A stretch of DNA of 64,000 nucleotides from the NCBI RefSeq assembly GCF_000147335.1, contig NC_014501.1, forward strand, positions 3,346,300-3,410,299. Direction: 5' to 3'. The position numbers and the translations under genes were made by a program. This DNA comes from Gloeothece verrucosa PCC 7822. GTDB lineage: Bacteria; Cyanobacteriota; Cyanobacteriia; Cyanobacteriales; Microcystaceae. Below, piece after piece: positions 16,498 through 26,803 of the stretch; position 1 is the first letter of the stretch, and every line of letters starts with the position of its first letter. The notes under the pieces are model-generated. The model searched no databases. It saw only the letters and a list, made by a program, of their open reading frames with translations, and was not told the DNA's origin.

Positions 16498-19400
16498 TTA
16501 GCGAGGCGATGACTGTCTCAATTCAGGATGATGGGGTTGATTACCGTCATTTCCTTCGCCGTTGCTTTGCAAGTGCCGGGCAGCTAAATATTGATACATC
16601 TGCCAGCGAGTATTGACATCCTTTTGAGCCAACTCTAACAAGGCTTTAGCTTCAAGGGGTTTACTGCGAGCTAACATCTTGAAGCGGTTTTCGCTATACA
16701 TGGTGTCTTCTACCGGCAGTTTCGGCTGGTGCATATCTAGCTGTAAGGGGTTCTTTCCGACGACTGCTAACTCAGGATTATAGCGATAGAGCAACCAACG
16801 TCCACTCTCAACGATTTCTTTCTGATGAGTCATGGCGGTCTTCATATCAATACCATGAGCAATACAGTGAGAGTAAGCAATAATAATCGATGGGCCATTA
16901 TAAGCTTCTGCTTCTAAAAATGCCCGGATAGTTTGCTCGTTTTTCGCTCCCATCGCCACACTGGCCACATATACGGTGCCATAAGTCATGGCCATTAATC
17001 CTAAATCTTTTTTCGCTGCGGGTTTTCCTCCTGCGGCAAACTTAGCCACTGCACCCCGAGGAGTTGCTTTAGAAGCTTGTCCACCGGTATTAGAATACAC
17101 TTCTGTATCCATAACCAAGATATTTACATTTCGCCCACTAGCCAAGACGTGATCTAAGCCGCCATAACCGATATCATAGGCCCAACCATCGCCACCGACG
17201 ATCCAGACACTCTTCTTGACCAAATAATCCGCGAGTGATTCTAGCATGATCACTTTCGAGCGCACGGTTTCGTCTAAATTTCCCGCCGCTAATTCGGCTA
17301 AACGTGCTTTGAGAAGTGCTACCCGTTGACGTTGCTCATAAATTTCTGCCTCATCTTTTTGGGTGGTGTGGAGGAGGTCATTAACTAAGTTATCTCCCAC
17401 TTCTGAGGCTAAGGATTGTAACAACTCTACGGCAAATTCGCTCTGTTTATCGATGGATACCCGGAAGCCTAAGCCAAATTCCGCATTATCTTCAAATAGG
17501 GAATTCGACCAAGCGGGTCCTCGGTGGTCTGCGTTTTGGGTCCAGGGGGTCGTCGGTAAGTTGCCGCCGTAAATCGAAGAACATCCGGTCGCATTGGCCA
17601 CTACCATGCGGTCGCCAAATAACTGACTGACTAATTTAACATAAGGGGTTTCTCCACATCCTCCACAAGCACCGGAGAATTCAAACAAGGGTTCTTGCAT
17701 TTGTTGATGGGAGATTTTCTTGAGGTTTAAATCCTGCCGATTTGGCCAAGGTAATTGATTAAAGAAGTCCCAATTTTCTCGCTCTTGTTCCCGCAAGGGT
17801 AACTGAGGTTCCATATTAATCGCTTTGAGTTTCGGTTGCGATTTATTCTTGGCCGGACAAACATCCACACAAATTCCGCAGCCGGTGCAATCTTCGGCGG
17901 CTACTTGGATGGTAAATTTCAAGGCTTTCCAATCATGGTCTTTGGCTTGTGTACTCTTAAAGGTGTCCGGCGCGTTGGCTAATTCTTGTTCTTCATACAC
18001 TTTAGAACGAATGACCGCATGAGGGCAGACCATGACGCATTTGCCGCACTGTACACAGACATTGGGGTCCCAAACGGGAATGTCTTGGGCAATGTTGCGT
18101 TTTTCCCATTTGGTGGTGCCGGTGGGAAATGTTCCATCACAGGGAAGGGCAGAAACCGGCAATTCGTCGCCTTTGCGGGCTATCATTTTACCCAATACAT
18201 CCCGCACAAATTCGGGGGCTGTATCAGGAATAAGGGGTTTCCATTCGGCGGCATCTTCACTCACTGTATCGGGGATTGTCACCTGATAGAGATGATCTAA
18301 AGTGGAGTCTACCGCCAACATATTCATCTTGACGATATCTTCGCCTTTTTTGCCGTAGGTTTTGCGAATAGATTTTTTAATTTGTTCGATCGCTTGTTCT
18401 CGTGGTAATACCCCTGATAGAGCAAAGAAGCACACTTGCATTACGGTATTGATCCGTCCCCCCATACCGGCTTCTCTGGCCACTTGATAGGCATTAATCA
18501 CATAAACTTTCAGTTGTTTAGCAATAATTTCTGCTTGAATGGGGCGGGGTAAATGTTGCCAAACTTCGTCAGGTCCATAAGGACTATTGATCAAGAAGGT
18601 TGCCCCGGGGATGGCGGTTTCTAGTACGTCAAATTGGTCTAAAAATCCCCACAAATGACAGGCGATAAAGTTGGCAACAGTAATTAAATAAGTTGAGCGG
18701 ATCAGGTTCGGACCGAAGCGTAGGTGAGAAACCGTTACTGAGCCGGATTTTTTGGAGTCATAGACGAAATACCCTTGAGCGTAGTTATCGGTATCTTCTC
18801 CAATAATTTTAATCGAGTTTTTATTGGCTCCTACAGTTCCATCTGAACCTAAGCCATAAAATACCGCTCGGACGACATTATCCGCTTCAGTAGAAAAGTA
18901 AGGATCATAGGGTAAACTGCTATGACTGAGGTCATCATTGATGCCGATGGTAAAATGATTTTTCGGTGTGTCGGCTTTGAGGTTATCAAATACGCCTTTC
19001 ACCATAGCTGGTGTGAATTCTTTGGAGGATAGCCCATAGCGTCCGCCTACAAGGGCTTTAAGATTTTGTAATTTCGCTTTAAGTTCGCTACTACCGGCTA
19101 GGAGGGTTTCTTGGACCGCAGTAACGATATCTAAATATAAGGGTTCTCCACTGCTGCCAGGTTCTTTGGTACGGTCTAATACGGTGATCGCTCGGGTTGT
19201 GGCGGGTAAGCTTTCAATAAAGCGCTTGTTGTCAAAGGGGCGATATAGCCGCACTTTAATCACGCCGACTTTTTCCCCTTGGGCGGTTAAATAGTCTACG
19301 GTTTCGTGAACGGTTTCACAGCCAGAACCCATTAAAATAATGATCTGTTCGGCTTCTGGGTGTCCATGATAGTCAAAGAGATGATAATGCCGCCCGGTCA

Positions 19401-20160
19401 ATTGGGCAAAATGATCCATTACCTGTTGAGTAAGTTCCGGACATTGCTCATAGAAAGGATTTACGGTTTCCCTGGCTTGGAAATAGACATCAGGGTTTTG
19501 GGCGGTTCCTCGTAATACGGGGCGATCTGGGGTTAAAGCGCGTTGACGGTGTTGGATCACCCATTCATCTTTAATTAAATTCCGCAGCACTTCATCAGGC
19601 AGTAATTCCACTTTTTGCACTTCGTGAGAGGTGCGGAACCCATCAAAATAGTGCAGTACGGGGACGCGGCTTTGTAGGGTGGTGGCTGTGGCGATGGCGG
19701 CTAAATCTTGTGCTTCCTGTACTGACGCTGAGGATAATAACGAAAATCCGGTTCCTCTTGCTGCCATTACGTCCGCATGATCGCCAAAAATTGATAATCC
19801 TTGAGCCGCTAAAGAACGGGCGGCTACATGGATCACTGCTGATGTCAACTCCCCGGCAATTTTGTAGAAGTTGGGGAGCATCAGTAGTAACCCTTGAGAG
19901 GCGGTAAATGTGGTGGTTAAAGAGCCAGTTTGTAAGGCTCCGTGAATCGCTCCGGCTGCTCCGCCTTCACTCTGCATCTCTACCACAGAGGGAATTGTGC
20001 CCCATAAGTTGGGTTTTCCTTCACTGGCCCAACTGTCTGCCCATTCCCCCATCGGTGATGACGGGGTGATCGGATAAATGGCAATAACTTCACTGAGACG
20101 ATAGGCTACTCGGGCTACTGCTTCATTTCCGTCTATAGTTGCATAATTTCTAGTATTCAT
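16498..20160 (-). CDS. nifJ: Pyruvate:ferredoxin (flavodoxin) oxidoreductase
   Basis: This is a 1220-residue homodimeric-type enzyme starting at ATG 20160 (MNTRNYATIDGNEAVA); a TTG 12 bp upstream is less likely. It decarboxylates pyruvate to acetyl-CoA and reduces ferredoxin or flavodoxin. Visible elements are the pyruvate-domain YPITPSSPMGEWAD (about residues 29-42) and two ferredoxin-type [4Fe-4S] motifs, CVQCGKCVMVCP (about 700) and CTGCGICVDVCP (about 754). The third-cluster CGGCGETPY (about 830) and the TPP-binding GDGWAYDIGYGGLDH (about 987) are also present. Length and all cluster cysteines are intact. In cyanobacteria it serves dark fermentation, low-iron growth and sometimes nitrogen fixation. 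A 700-bp non-coding region lies upstream. Confidence 0.96.
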   Translation of the reverse strand: MNTRNYATIDGNEAVARVAYRLSEVIAIYPITPSSPMGEWADSWASEGKPNLWGTIPSVVEMQSEGGAAGAIHGALQTGSLTTTFTASQGLLLMLPNFYKIAGELTSAVIHVAARSLAAQGLSIFGDHADVMAARGTGFSLLSSASVQEAQDLAAIATATTLQSRVPVLHYFDGFRTSHEVQKVELLPDEVLRNLIKDEWVIQHRQRALTPDRPVLRGTAQNPDVYFQARETVNPFYEQCPELTQQVMDHFAQLTGRHYHLFDYHGHPEAEQIIILMGSGCETVHETVDYLTAQGEKVGVIKVRLYRPFDNKRFIESLPATTRAITVLDRTKEPGSSGEPLYLDIVTAVQETLLAGSSELKAKLQNLKALVGGRYGLSSKEFTPAMVKGVFDNLKADTPKNHFTIGINDDLSHSSLPYDPYFSTEADNVVRAVFYGLGSDGTVGANKNSIKIIGEDTDNYAQGYFVYDSKKSGSVTVSHLRFGPNLIRSTYLITVANFIACHLWGFLDQFDVLETAIPGATFLINSPYGPDEVWQHLPRPIQAEIIAKQLKVYVINAYQVAREAGMGGRINTVMQVCFFALSGVLPREQAIEQIKKSIRKTYGKKGEDIVKMNMLAVDSTLDHLYQVTIPDTVSEDAAEWKPLIPDTAPEFVRDVLGKMIARKGDELPVSALPCDGTFPTGTTKWEKRNIAQDIPVWDPNVCVQCGKCVMVCPHAVIRSKVYEEQELANAPDTFKSTQAKDHDWKALKFTIQVAAEDCTGCGICVDVCPAKNKSQPKLKAINMEPQLPLREQERENWDFFNQLPWPNRQDLNLKKISHQQMQEPLFEFSGACGGCGETPYVKLVSQLFGDRMVVANATGCSSIYGGNLPTTPWTQNADHRGPAWSNSLFEDNAEFGLGFRVSIDKQSEFAVELLQSLASEVGDNLVNDLLHTTQKDEAEIYEQRQRVALLKARLAELAAGNLDETVRSKVIMLESLADYLVKKSVWIVGGDGWAYDIGYGGLDHVLASGRNVNILVMDTEVYSNTGGQASKATPRGAVAKFAAGGKPAAKKDLGLMAMTYGTVYVASVAMGAKNEQTIRAFLEAEAYNGPSIIIAYSHCIAHGIDMKTAMTHQKEIVESGRWLLYRYNPELAVVGKNPLQLDMHQPKLPVEDTMYSENRFKMLARSKPLEAKALLELAQKDVNTRWQMYQYLAARHLQSNGEGNDGNQPHHPELRQSSPR

Positions 20161-20860
20161 GTTTTCCCTCAATCATTCGGTTTTTTTAGGGACTTTACGT
20201 TAATCTCAATTCACACTCCGCTTGGACAACCACCTAGGGATTGTCCCTACTCACTTGTACTCCTTTGTAACTTTATAAATTTAACTAACTTAACAATCAA
20301 TTTTGCAACGGGCTTTTTACTCCTTTAACTTTAGCAACAAGATTGTTTTTTTTCTGGTTTTTTTTCGGTAGCCATTGAGCATTTAATCCTTGAAGCATAA
20401 GCTTTTTTAGGATTTTTGCCAGGGAAGAGAGTCAAGTTCCCCCCTCTTTGATCATTGAATAAAAACTTCGTTTCGTGAGCTTTTCTTATCTTTTTTTAAT
20501 ATGACCTGTTGGGGAAAGAAGTATAATAATAGTGGGGAATATTAGGTTTAATATTTCTCAACAATTTTTCTGTATGGTTGAGAACCCTTTCTATAGGTAA
20601 GTAGCTGGATATCAATAGACTTCTTGCAGAAGTCGGGAAAAGGGGAAAGGGGAAAGGCTTGCTCCTTTATTCGTTTTCTTTAAAAATGATGATTTGTGCA
20701 AGAGGTCTAATAAAGCACAGGGTGTTACGAAATGTAAAAACCCTGAACTTGCGCTTTTCATCGTAGCTGACAGTTAAGTTTAACTCGCTTTCACCTAATT
20801 AATATTTTGGTGCGTTGCCTGATCTGAGGATGTGTCAAAGCAACGCCGTCTAAAAATGAG
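20161..20860. other. Long intergenic region between nifJ and the P-type ATPase
   Basis: No gene was recognised. It contains poly-T tracts (20344-20365), a 93-bp MITE-like element (20617-20709), and a segment at about 20720-20760 (ACGAAATGTAAAAACCCTGA) similar to the interior of the MITE at 30016-30147. It must also include the nifJ promoter, which could not be placed. Confidence 0.45.
20617..20709. mobile_element. Small MITE-like element, terminal inverted repeats TAGAC(T/C)TCTTGCA
   Basis: TAGACTTCTTGCA at 20617-20629 and TGCAAGAGGTCTA at 20697-20709 form 13-bp inverted termini with one mismatch around a purine-rich interior (AGGGGAAAGGGGAAAGG). A similar terminus, TTAGACCTCTTGCG, occurs alone near 44888. 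This suggests a dispersed non-autonomous element of about 93 bp. Confidence 0.5.
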
Positions 20861-23602
20861 TTAACTATTGGCTCGTTTGGCTTTTTCTTGTTTACGTAAT
20901 CCTCGTTTAATTAATTCTATAAAGATATAAAGTCCAACAGAAGAACCTAGGATGAGTGCCCATTCTGTCACGCCAATGGGAGCGGTTGTAAAGATTTCAT
21001 TCATGATTGGAGTATAAGTAAAGAGTAATTGGGCAATAATCATTGAGATGACACCGGCAATTAACCAACGGTTAGAAAAAGCGCCGACTCTAAACATGGT
21101 GTAACGTCGAGAACGGCAGTTAAATAGAAGAAAAATTTGACCGAAAACGATCGCATTAGCGGCGGCGGTTTGGGCGGAGGCCTGGGAAGTGGCCGTATTG
21201 GTTTTTTCTAGGAAATAAACGGCAAAAGCCATGACACAGAGTATACATCCCACTAAGATAATGCGGCTAACCGTCGATCTTTGCAGCAGGGGCATTTGAG
21301 GAGGACGGGGAGGACGTTCCATAATGCCGGGTTCAGCCACTTCAAAGGCTAGAGTCGTGCCGAGTAAAACGGCGGCTACGGTATTAATCCAGAGAATGTG
21401 TAGGGGAGTAACCGGCATCCCTAGGTTAAAGAACGAGGAAACCACGATAATTAGCCCTAAACTGGCATTGGTGGGCAGTAACCAAATAATACTTTTAATA
21501 ATATTGTCGTAAATGCGGCGGCCTTCTTCCACTGCGGCGCGAATGGTGGCAAAATTATCGTCTAATAAAACCATATCGGCGGCTTCTTTCGCTACTTCTG
21601 TGCCGGTGATTCCCATTGCTGTCCCAATATCAGCTTGTCGTAGGGCGGGCGCATCATTTACCCCGTCTCCGGTCATAGCGACCACATTTTTCCTAGCTTG
21701 TAAAGCTTTAACTAAACGGAGTTTTTGTTCTGGGGCGACTCGCGCGAAGACGGAAACCCGATCTACCACGCCAATTAATTCTTCATCAGTAAATTCTGAG
21801 ATTTCTTTGCCACTAATGGTTAAGACTTCACCCATTGAGTTATTGAGTCCTAGTTTACGCCCGATTGCTGTAGCGGTTCCTATATGGTCTCCTGTAATCA
21901 TTTTGACTTGGATACCGGCTCGCTGACAATTTTTGACCGCTTCAATAGCTTCAGGACGTGCCGGATCAATCATGGCCTGTAAACCGAGAAAGGTTAAGCG
22001 GCTTTCAATACTTTCATGGGTAATGGAGAACGTATCAAGGGGAAATTCGGCCCGGGCAAAAGCTAAAACCCGTAAGCCCTGATGAGCCATTTCATCGACT
22101 TTTGCATGGATGAGGTCAGCATTTAAGGGGATTTTTTCCCCCTGGGTACTATAACCATCATGACAACGAGTTAGGATTTTTTCTACTGAGCCTTTGATAT
22201 AAGCGATCGGGGGCTGATCGGGGGCTAATTGGTGTAAAGTGGCCATGTATTGATGTTGAGATTCAAAGGGAAGAGTATCCACTCTGGGCAATTCTTGTTC
22301 TAGGGTTTCTTTAGATAATCCAGCTTTAGTGGCTGAAGTAATTAAAGCCGCTTCTGTGGGGTCCCCTTCCACACGCCACTTTTGTTCTTTAAAGACTAGA
22401 CGGGTATCGTTACAGAGTAGTCCAGCAATTAAACATTCTTTGAGAGCATAATTGGCGTTAAAATCAGCTTTAATTCCTTGTTGAGTCAGTTCTCCTTCCA
22501 ACCCATAACCAATGCCAGAAACTTGATAGTCTTGATCACCGGCGAAGATATCCTGAACCGTCATGGCATTTTGGGTTAAGGTACCGGTTTTATCGGAACA
22601 AATCACCGTCGTACTCCCTAAAGTTTCCACTGCCGGCAATTTGCGGATGATGGCTTGGCGTTTTGCCATGCGAGACACACCAATAGCGAGGGTAATGGTA
22701 ACAACCACCGGTAATCCTTCCGGAACTGCTCCCACAGCCAAGGCCACCACTTCTAAAAACGCTTCTTTTAAGGTTTCACGATCGACCACTTGACTCCGCA
22801 ATAATCCCGCAAAGAAGGTTAGCGCAGCAATGGAAAGAATCACCTTCATGAGGGTGAGGCTAAACTGTTCTATTTGTGCGGTTAAAGGGGTTTCTAAAAC
22901 TTCGGCTGAAGCGATCATTTCATTGATTTGGCCGATTTCTGTTTTGTCTCCGGTGGCCACCACTACTCCCGTGCCGGTACCATAGGTCACCAGGGTTGAA
23001 GAATGGGCCATATTATTTCGGTCTGCTAAAACTATATCTGAAGAGAGTTGATCAATAGATTCTTTTTCCACTGGGAGAGATTCACCAGTTAAGGCAGATT
23101 CATCAATTTGTAAATCTCGGGTTTGTATTAATCGCAAGTCAGCCGGAACTTTATCGCCCGACTGAAGAAATACGAGGTCTCCAGGCACTAATTCATCGGC
23201 GGAAATTCGTTGTTTTTCACCGCCACGCACCACCGTAGCTTCGCTTTGCATGGTTTTAGCTAAAGCTTCCATCGCTTCAACGGCTTTAGCTTCTTGTACG
23301 AATCCCACAATGGCATTGAGCAATACTACAGCGAAAATGACCCCCATATCTACCCATTCTCTGAGGAGTCCTGTAATGACACCGGCGGCCATTAATATAT
23401 AGATTAAAGGTTGATTAAATTGTTCTAGAAATATAACTACGGGGCTTTTGCCTTCTTTTTGGGTTAGGGCGTTTGGCCCATATCGTTGCTGACGGTTTTC
23501 TACTTCTAAGGGGTGTAATCCTTGTTGAGAATCGGTTTCTAAAAGATTTAATAATTCTGAAATTGGCAAGTGATGCCAGTGTTGTTTAGGTATTATTTTC
23601 AT
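20861..23602 (-). CDS. Cation-transporting P-type ATPase (Ca2+-ATPase-like, P2 type)
   Basis: This is a 913-residue protein. It has an N-terminal cation-ATPase domain ([15 protein letters not shown]), the actuator motif TGESLPVEK (about residues 175-183), the TM4 [15 protein letters not shown] (about 293) and the phosphorylation motif DKTGTLTQ (about 337). The MTGDHIGTA and TGDGVNDAP motifs of the P and N domains are also present, and ten transmembrane helices are expected. PEGLP in TM4 is typical of PMR1/SERCA-like calcium (or Na+/Mn2+) pumps rather than heavy-metal or plasma-membrane H+ pumps. The exact ion cannot be fixed from sequence. It is monocistronic on the minus strand. Confidence 0.9.
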   Translation of the reverse strand: MKIIPKQHWHHLPISELLNLLETDSQQGLHPLEVENRQQRYGPNALTQKEGKSPVVIFLEQFNQPLIYILMAAGVITGLLREWVDMGVIFAVVLLNAIVGFVQEAKAVEAMEALAKTMQSEATVVRGGEKQRISADELVPGDLVFLQSGDKVPADLRLIQTRDLQIDESALTGESLPVEKESIDQLSSDIVLADRNNMAHSSTLVTYGTGTGVVVATGDKTEIGQINEMIASAEVLETPLTAQIEQFSLTLMKVILSIAALTFFAGLLRSQVVDRETLKEAFLEVVALAVGAVPEGLPVVVTITLAIGVSRMAKRQAIIRKLPAVETLGSTTVICSDKTGTLTQNAMTVQDIFAGDQDYQVSGIGYGLEGELTQQGIKADFNANYALKECLIAGLLCNDTRLVFKEQKWRVEGDPTEAALITSATKAGLSKETLEQELPRVDTLPFESQHQYMATLHQLAPDQPPIAYIKGSVEKILTRCHDGYSTQGEKIPLNADLIHAKVDEMAHQGLRVLAFARAEFPLDTFSITHESIESRLTFLGLQAMIDPARPEAIEAVKNCQRAGIQVKMITGDHIGTATAIGRKLGLNNSMGEVLTISGKEISEFTDEELIGVVDRVSVFARVAPEQKLRLVKALQARKNVVAMTGDGVNDAPALRQADIGTAMGITGTEVAKEAADMVLLDDNFATIRAAVEEGRRIYDNIIKSIIWLLPTNASLGLIIVVSSFFNLGMPVTPLHILWINTVAAVLLGTTLAFEVAEPGIMERPPRPPQMPLLQRSTVSRIILVGCILCVMAFAVYFLEKTNTATSQASAQTAAANAIVFGQIFLLFNCRSRRYTMFRVGAFSNRWLIAGVISMIIAQLLFTYTPIMNEIFTTAPIGVTEWALILGSSVGLYIFIELIKRGLRKQEKAKRANS

Positions 23603-23800
23603 AACATTGCTAATGATCGGATGACGCTCAACCGGTTCAGATGGTCAATTTTTAGCTGATCATATCTTGATTGATCCCCTTAGACAATTAGCCTAAAGAC
23701 GTTAAGCTATAGTTAAGTTCACTTAATTGTTAATTCTTATTAAGACCTCAATTCTCCTCAAGTAAGACGGGATTACCGTACAATTAAAAAGGCTTGTGGG

Positions 23801-24430
23801 TTAAACTTGACATTCTAATAATCGAACAAAGAAAAAATTCACCATTTTTGCTCCATAAGGTGAACTCCACCACTTAACCGGGAAACAGCCTTTAGGCGCT
23901 GATAAACTAAAATTCCATTGTTCGTAAGTAGAACCTTGCCATTCTCCATTCTCTCGCCAACCAACTTGGTCACCAAATTTAATCAATAAGCCCATGTCCT
24001 GAGCAATTAAACTTTCACGAGTGCCCCCTATTTCTTGATAAATTTGTAATTGAATACTAAATCCAAAACGGTCATCACTATAAATTTTCCATAAGCGATC
24101 AATAACACGAATTGCACTACAAGGAAATTTTCTTATATCATCAGGAGTGAGAGACTGGCGGTCTTCACCCGCTATTTCTAGTAAGACTCTAGTGGTTTCG
24201 AGATCTGCCGCTTTAAAGTCTCCGACGCTTAATAAATTTCGCAGTGGGGAGTATCTATCAATATCTTCTATCAGGGTAAAATTGCTTTCAATTTTATTAA
24301 TTGACTCTTGTATTTTCTCGAGTTGAGCGATTTTTTCGACTAAGGGGAAAAGTTTACTTAAAGATTCAACTTGAGATTCTAGTTCAGCAATTCGCTGGTT
24401 GAGTAGGATATAATTTTCTTCTGGATTCAT
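23801..24430 (-). CDS. GUN4-domain protein
   Basis: This is a 209-residue protein starting at ATG 24430 (MNPEENYILLNQ); the frame also has a TTG 18 bp upstream. Residues about 7-60 form a coiled coil with heptad leucines (IAELESQVESLSKLFPLVEKIAQLE). The rest is a GUN4 fold: PLRNLLSVGDFKAADLETTR, FPCSAIRVIDRLWKIYSDDRFGFS and the C-terminal APKGCFPVKWW. GUN4 proper binds porphyrins and stimulates Mg-chelatase. Cyanobacteria have several additional GUN4-domain proteins, often fused to coiled coils or kinases. This one is probably such a paralogue, and porphyrin binding is not assured. Confidence 0.85.
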   Translation of the reverse strand: MNPEENYILLNQRIAELESQVESLSKLFPLVEKIAQLEKIQESINKIESNFTLIEDIDRYSPLRNLLSVGDFKAADLETTRVLLEIAGEDRQSLTPDDIRKFPCSAIRVIDRLWKIYSDDRFGFSIQLQIYQEIGGTRESLIAQDMGLLIKFGDQVGWRENGEWQGSTYEQWNFSLSAPKGCFPVKWWSSPYGAKMVNFFFVRLLECQV

Positions 24431-24648
24431 GTACTTTCTGATGAACAATTAACAACGCTATGGCTAATAATCGCTTTTTAGTATAGTCTATTTGCTCCTA
24501 AGTCGGTAGCCAACAGGCCAAAGGCGAGAACCTCTTTAAGGCGGCGACATTCTCCAATGGGTATTAGGTGGACAAAAATCAAGTTAACTGTGAAGATAGG
24601 AAGTATAGGGTAGCTCTTGCTTGCGCCTTAAACAATAGGAGGAGACTG

Positions 24649-24735
24649 ATGCTAGTAGCTCGTTTACATTTATTAACAAACGCCGGCTTGATTTATGGGC
24701 AATTACTGAGTGAACAGGGAGTAGACAACAGTTAA
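24649..24735 (+). CDS. Candidate 28-residue peptide upstream of kinase 1
   Basis: ATG 24649 to TAA 24733-24735 encodes a 28-residue peptide beginning MLVARLHLLTNAGLIYG and ending in VDNS. It is preceded by AGGAGG at 24637-24642 with a 6-nt spacer, a strong ribosome site for this genome. It precedes the kinase gene by about 76 bp in the same orientation. No homologue was recognised; it could be a leader peptide or chance. Confidence 0.3.
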   Translation: MLVARLHLLTNAGLIYGQLLSEQGVDNS

Positions 24736-24759
24736 CAGTAATCAGTTATAAGTTCTAAC

Positions 24760-24802
24760 AGGTGACTAATGACTAACCACTAATGACTAACCACTAATCA
24801 CT
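24760..24802. repeat. Heptamer short tandem repeats
   Basis: GACTAATGACTAACCACTAATG-type units immediately precede the kinase 1 start. They are the same STRR family as elsewhere in the window. Confidence 0.7.
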
Positions 24803-24811
24803 TTAGAGCAA

Positions 24812-26734
24812 ATGAATTTTCAAGATTTAGAAAAGCATGGCTATAAAATTTTAGAAGAACTCGGTCACAACTTAAGCGGAGGACGAGTAACTTACAAAGC
24901 GACTCATATCCCCACCAATGAGACAGTTGTGATTAAACAGTTTCAGTTTTTAGGTAGCACTTGGAAAGAGACAGAATATGAAGCTTATGAACAAGAATCA
25001 CAAATTTTACGGCGGTTGTCTCATCCGGGGATTCCTCGTTATTTAGATAATTTTGAAACCGAGCAAGGATTCTGTTTAGTTCAACAATATATTGAAGCAC
25101 AATCTTTAGCCACCAGTCGGTCATTTAAGTTAGAAAAAATTAAAAAAATTGCCCTTAATTTATTAAGAATTTTAGTTTATCTTCAGTCGCAAAATCCGCC
25201 TTTCATTCATCGAGATATTAAACCCGAAAATATTTTAGTTGATGAAGATTTAAAAGCATATTTGATTGACTTTGGTTTTGCTCGTCAAGGCGGGGGAGAA
25301 GTGACGGTTAGTAGTGTGGTAAAAGGCACGATGGGGTTTATGCCGCCTGAACAGTTATTTAACCGAGAGTTAACGGCGGCTTCAGATTTATATGGTTTAG
25401 GAGCCACTTTAGTTTGTCTTTTAACCGGAGTTAAATCTAACGATATTGGCACTTTAATTGATGCAGATTACCAAATTCATTTCCGTCATTTAGTGCCGCC
25501 TTTACAAAGGGGTTGGATTAATTGGTTAGAAAAGATGGTACAACCCCTACCTAAAGAGCGTTTTTCTTCAGCAAAAGAGGCGTTAGCGGCTTTAAAACCC
25601 ATTGATGTACATCAATTACCCAAAGTGAGAATTTCTCAGGATAGCCTCTTATTGAAAGCTAATCAATGGCCCGAAAAACTAACCGAAACCATCACCATCA
25701 CTAACCCGATTCCAAAAACAGTTTTATCGGGAAGATGGGAAGTGGCTCCCCATCCATCAGATCCGCCGCATACGCCTTATGATCATAGTTGGATTTCTTT
25801 TTCTCCCCAAAAGTTTGAAGGAAATCAGGTGGCCTGTCAAATCACGGTAGATACGGCTCAGTTATTGTCGTCAGTCACTTATCAACGTCAACTCATTTTA
25901 CACAGCAATTCATCCGAAGAAACTAAGATCATTTCCCTAGAAGTTGAAACAGGAATTTTACCCAAACGGCAATCATTAAATTATAGTTCTCTGTGGTTTT
26001 TATATATTTTTTGCTGTTGTGCCGGGGCGGGGTTGACTCTACTCAATATTAGTTGGTGGATACTCTTTTTGGGTTTACCGGGAGTCGCTGTGGTAGATTT
26101 GCTACTGTCAAGCACTGAATCTGGGATCAAGAAAAATCCCTTTACAGCAATTATATCTGCGGTTTTGGGTAGTATCATTGCAGGAACGATCTGTACTGTA
26201 TTTTTTGGGAGATTGTTTTTGTCGGGACAAAGTGGGATAGGCATCAGGATAATTTTGGTTATGTCGGGAATTTTAGGCGGTGCGATGTTAGGCATTAATC
26301 GTCTTCAAGAGTTTGAAAAAATGGAGGATTGGAAAACCCTTTTAGGTAAAATAATTTTAGGGATTATCTTTTTACCCTATTGCATCACTTCACTAACCAT
26401 TGCTCTGTTGCTACCCGGGATATTTTTACCTGTCGCTGATGTGCAACAAAGTCGAGGCATTGAACCTATCAGATCAAGAATGATCGCTCTGTTAACTGGC
26501 GGTGTAGGGGTAGTATCAGGAATTTGGTTAGTGCTGATTATACAAATACTACAAGGAAATGTCTTCAATCATTTAAACCTTTCTTTTGCGGTGGTTTGGA
26601 TGTCGGCGATGGCAATTGCTTCTGGGGGAACTTTATTTTATCTTTGGTATAAACAGGCTATTGCTATTCCTAAAAAACACAATAAAATTTTTGCCCATTA
26701 TCAAAAATCTAAGCTGAAATTCATTCAACCCTAG
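24812..26734 (+). CDS. Membrane Ser/Thr protein kinase (kinase 1 of tandem pair)
   Basis: This is a 640-residue protein. The Hanks-type kinase domain covers residues about 10-270, with Lys in VVIKQFQF (about 41), the catalytic loop HRDIKPENILVD (about 133-144), DFGFARQ (about 152) and GTMGFMPPEQ (about 171). A domain of about 110 residues follows (EKLTETITITNPIPKTVLSG), reminiscent of the Ig-like region that follows some cyanobacterial kinases. The C-terminal half, residues 395-630, contains six or seven transmembrane helices. All catalytic residues are present. It is a paralogue of the next gene, separated by 69 bp, so the pair probably arose by tandem duplication and may be co-transcribed. 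Confidence 0.9.
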   Translation: MNFQDLEKHGYKILEELGHNLSGGRVTYKATHIPTNETVVIKQFQFLGSTWKETEYEAYEQESQILRRLSHPGIPRYLDNFETEQGFCLVQQYIEAQSLATSRSFKLEKIKKIALNLLRILVYLQSQNPPFIHRDIKPENILVDEDLKAYLIDFGFARQGGGEVTVSSVVKGTMGFMPPEQLFNRELTAASDLYGLGATLVCLLTGVKSNDIGTLIDADYQIHFRHLVPPLQRGWINWLEKMVQPLPKERFSSAKEALAALKPIDVHQLPKVRISQDSLLLKANQWPEKLTETITITNPIPKTVLSGRWEVAPHPSDPPHTPYDHSWISFSPQKFEGNQVACQITVDTAQLLSSVTYQRQLILHSNSSEETKIISLEVETGILPKRQSLNYSSLWFLYIFCCCAGAGLTLLNISWWILFLGLPGVAVVDLLLSSTESGIKKNPFTAIISAVLGSIIAGTICTVFFGRLFLSGQSGIGIRIILVMSGILGGAMLGINRLQEFEKMEDWKTLLGKIILGIIFLPYCITSLTIALLLPGIFLPVADVQQSRGIEPIRSRMIALLTGGVGVVSGIWLVLIIQILQGNVFNHLNLSFAVVWMSAMAIASGGTLFYLWYKQAIAIPKKHNKIFAHYQKSKLKFIQP

Positions 26735-26803
26735 GCAGCTAATTGGCGTTTTAGAGGGAAATATAAAATCAACGCCCAATAAAAAACCTAAAAATAAAAA
26801 CTC

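Larger units (their letters stand above)
24431..24811. other. Intergenic region with a possible micro-ORF and heptamer repeats
   Basis: It holds the divergent control regions of the GUN4-like gene and kinase 1, a 28-codon candidate ORF (24649-24735) and STRR heptamers at about 24762-24802. Nothing else was recognised. Confidence 0.4.
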
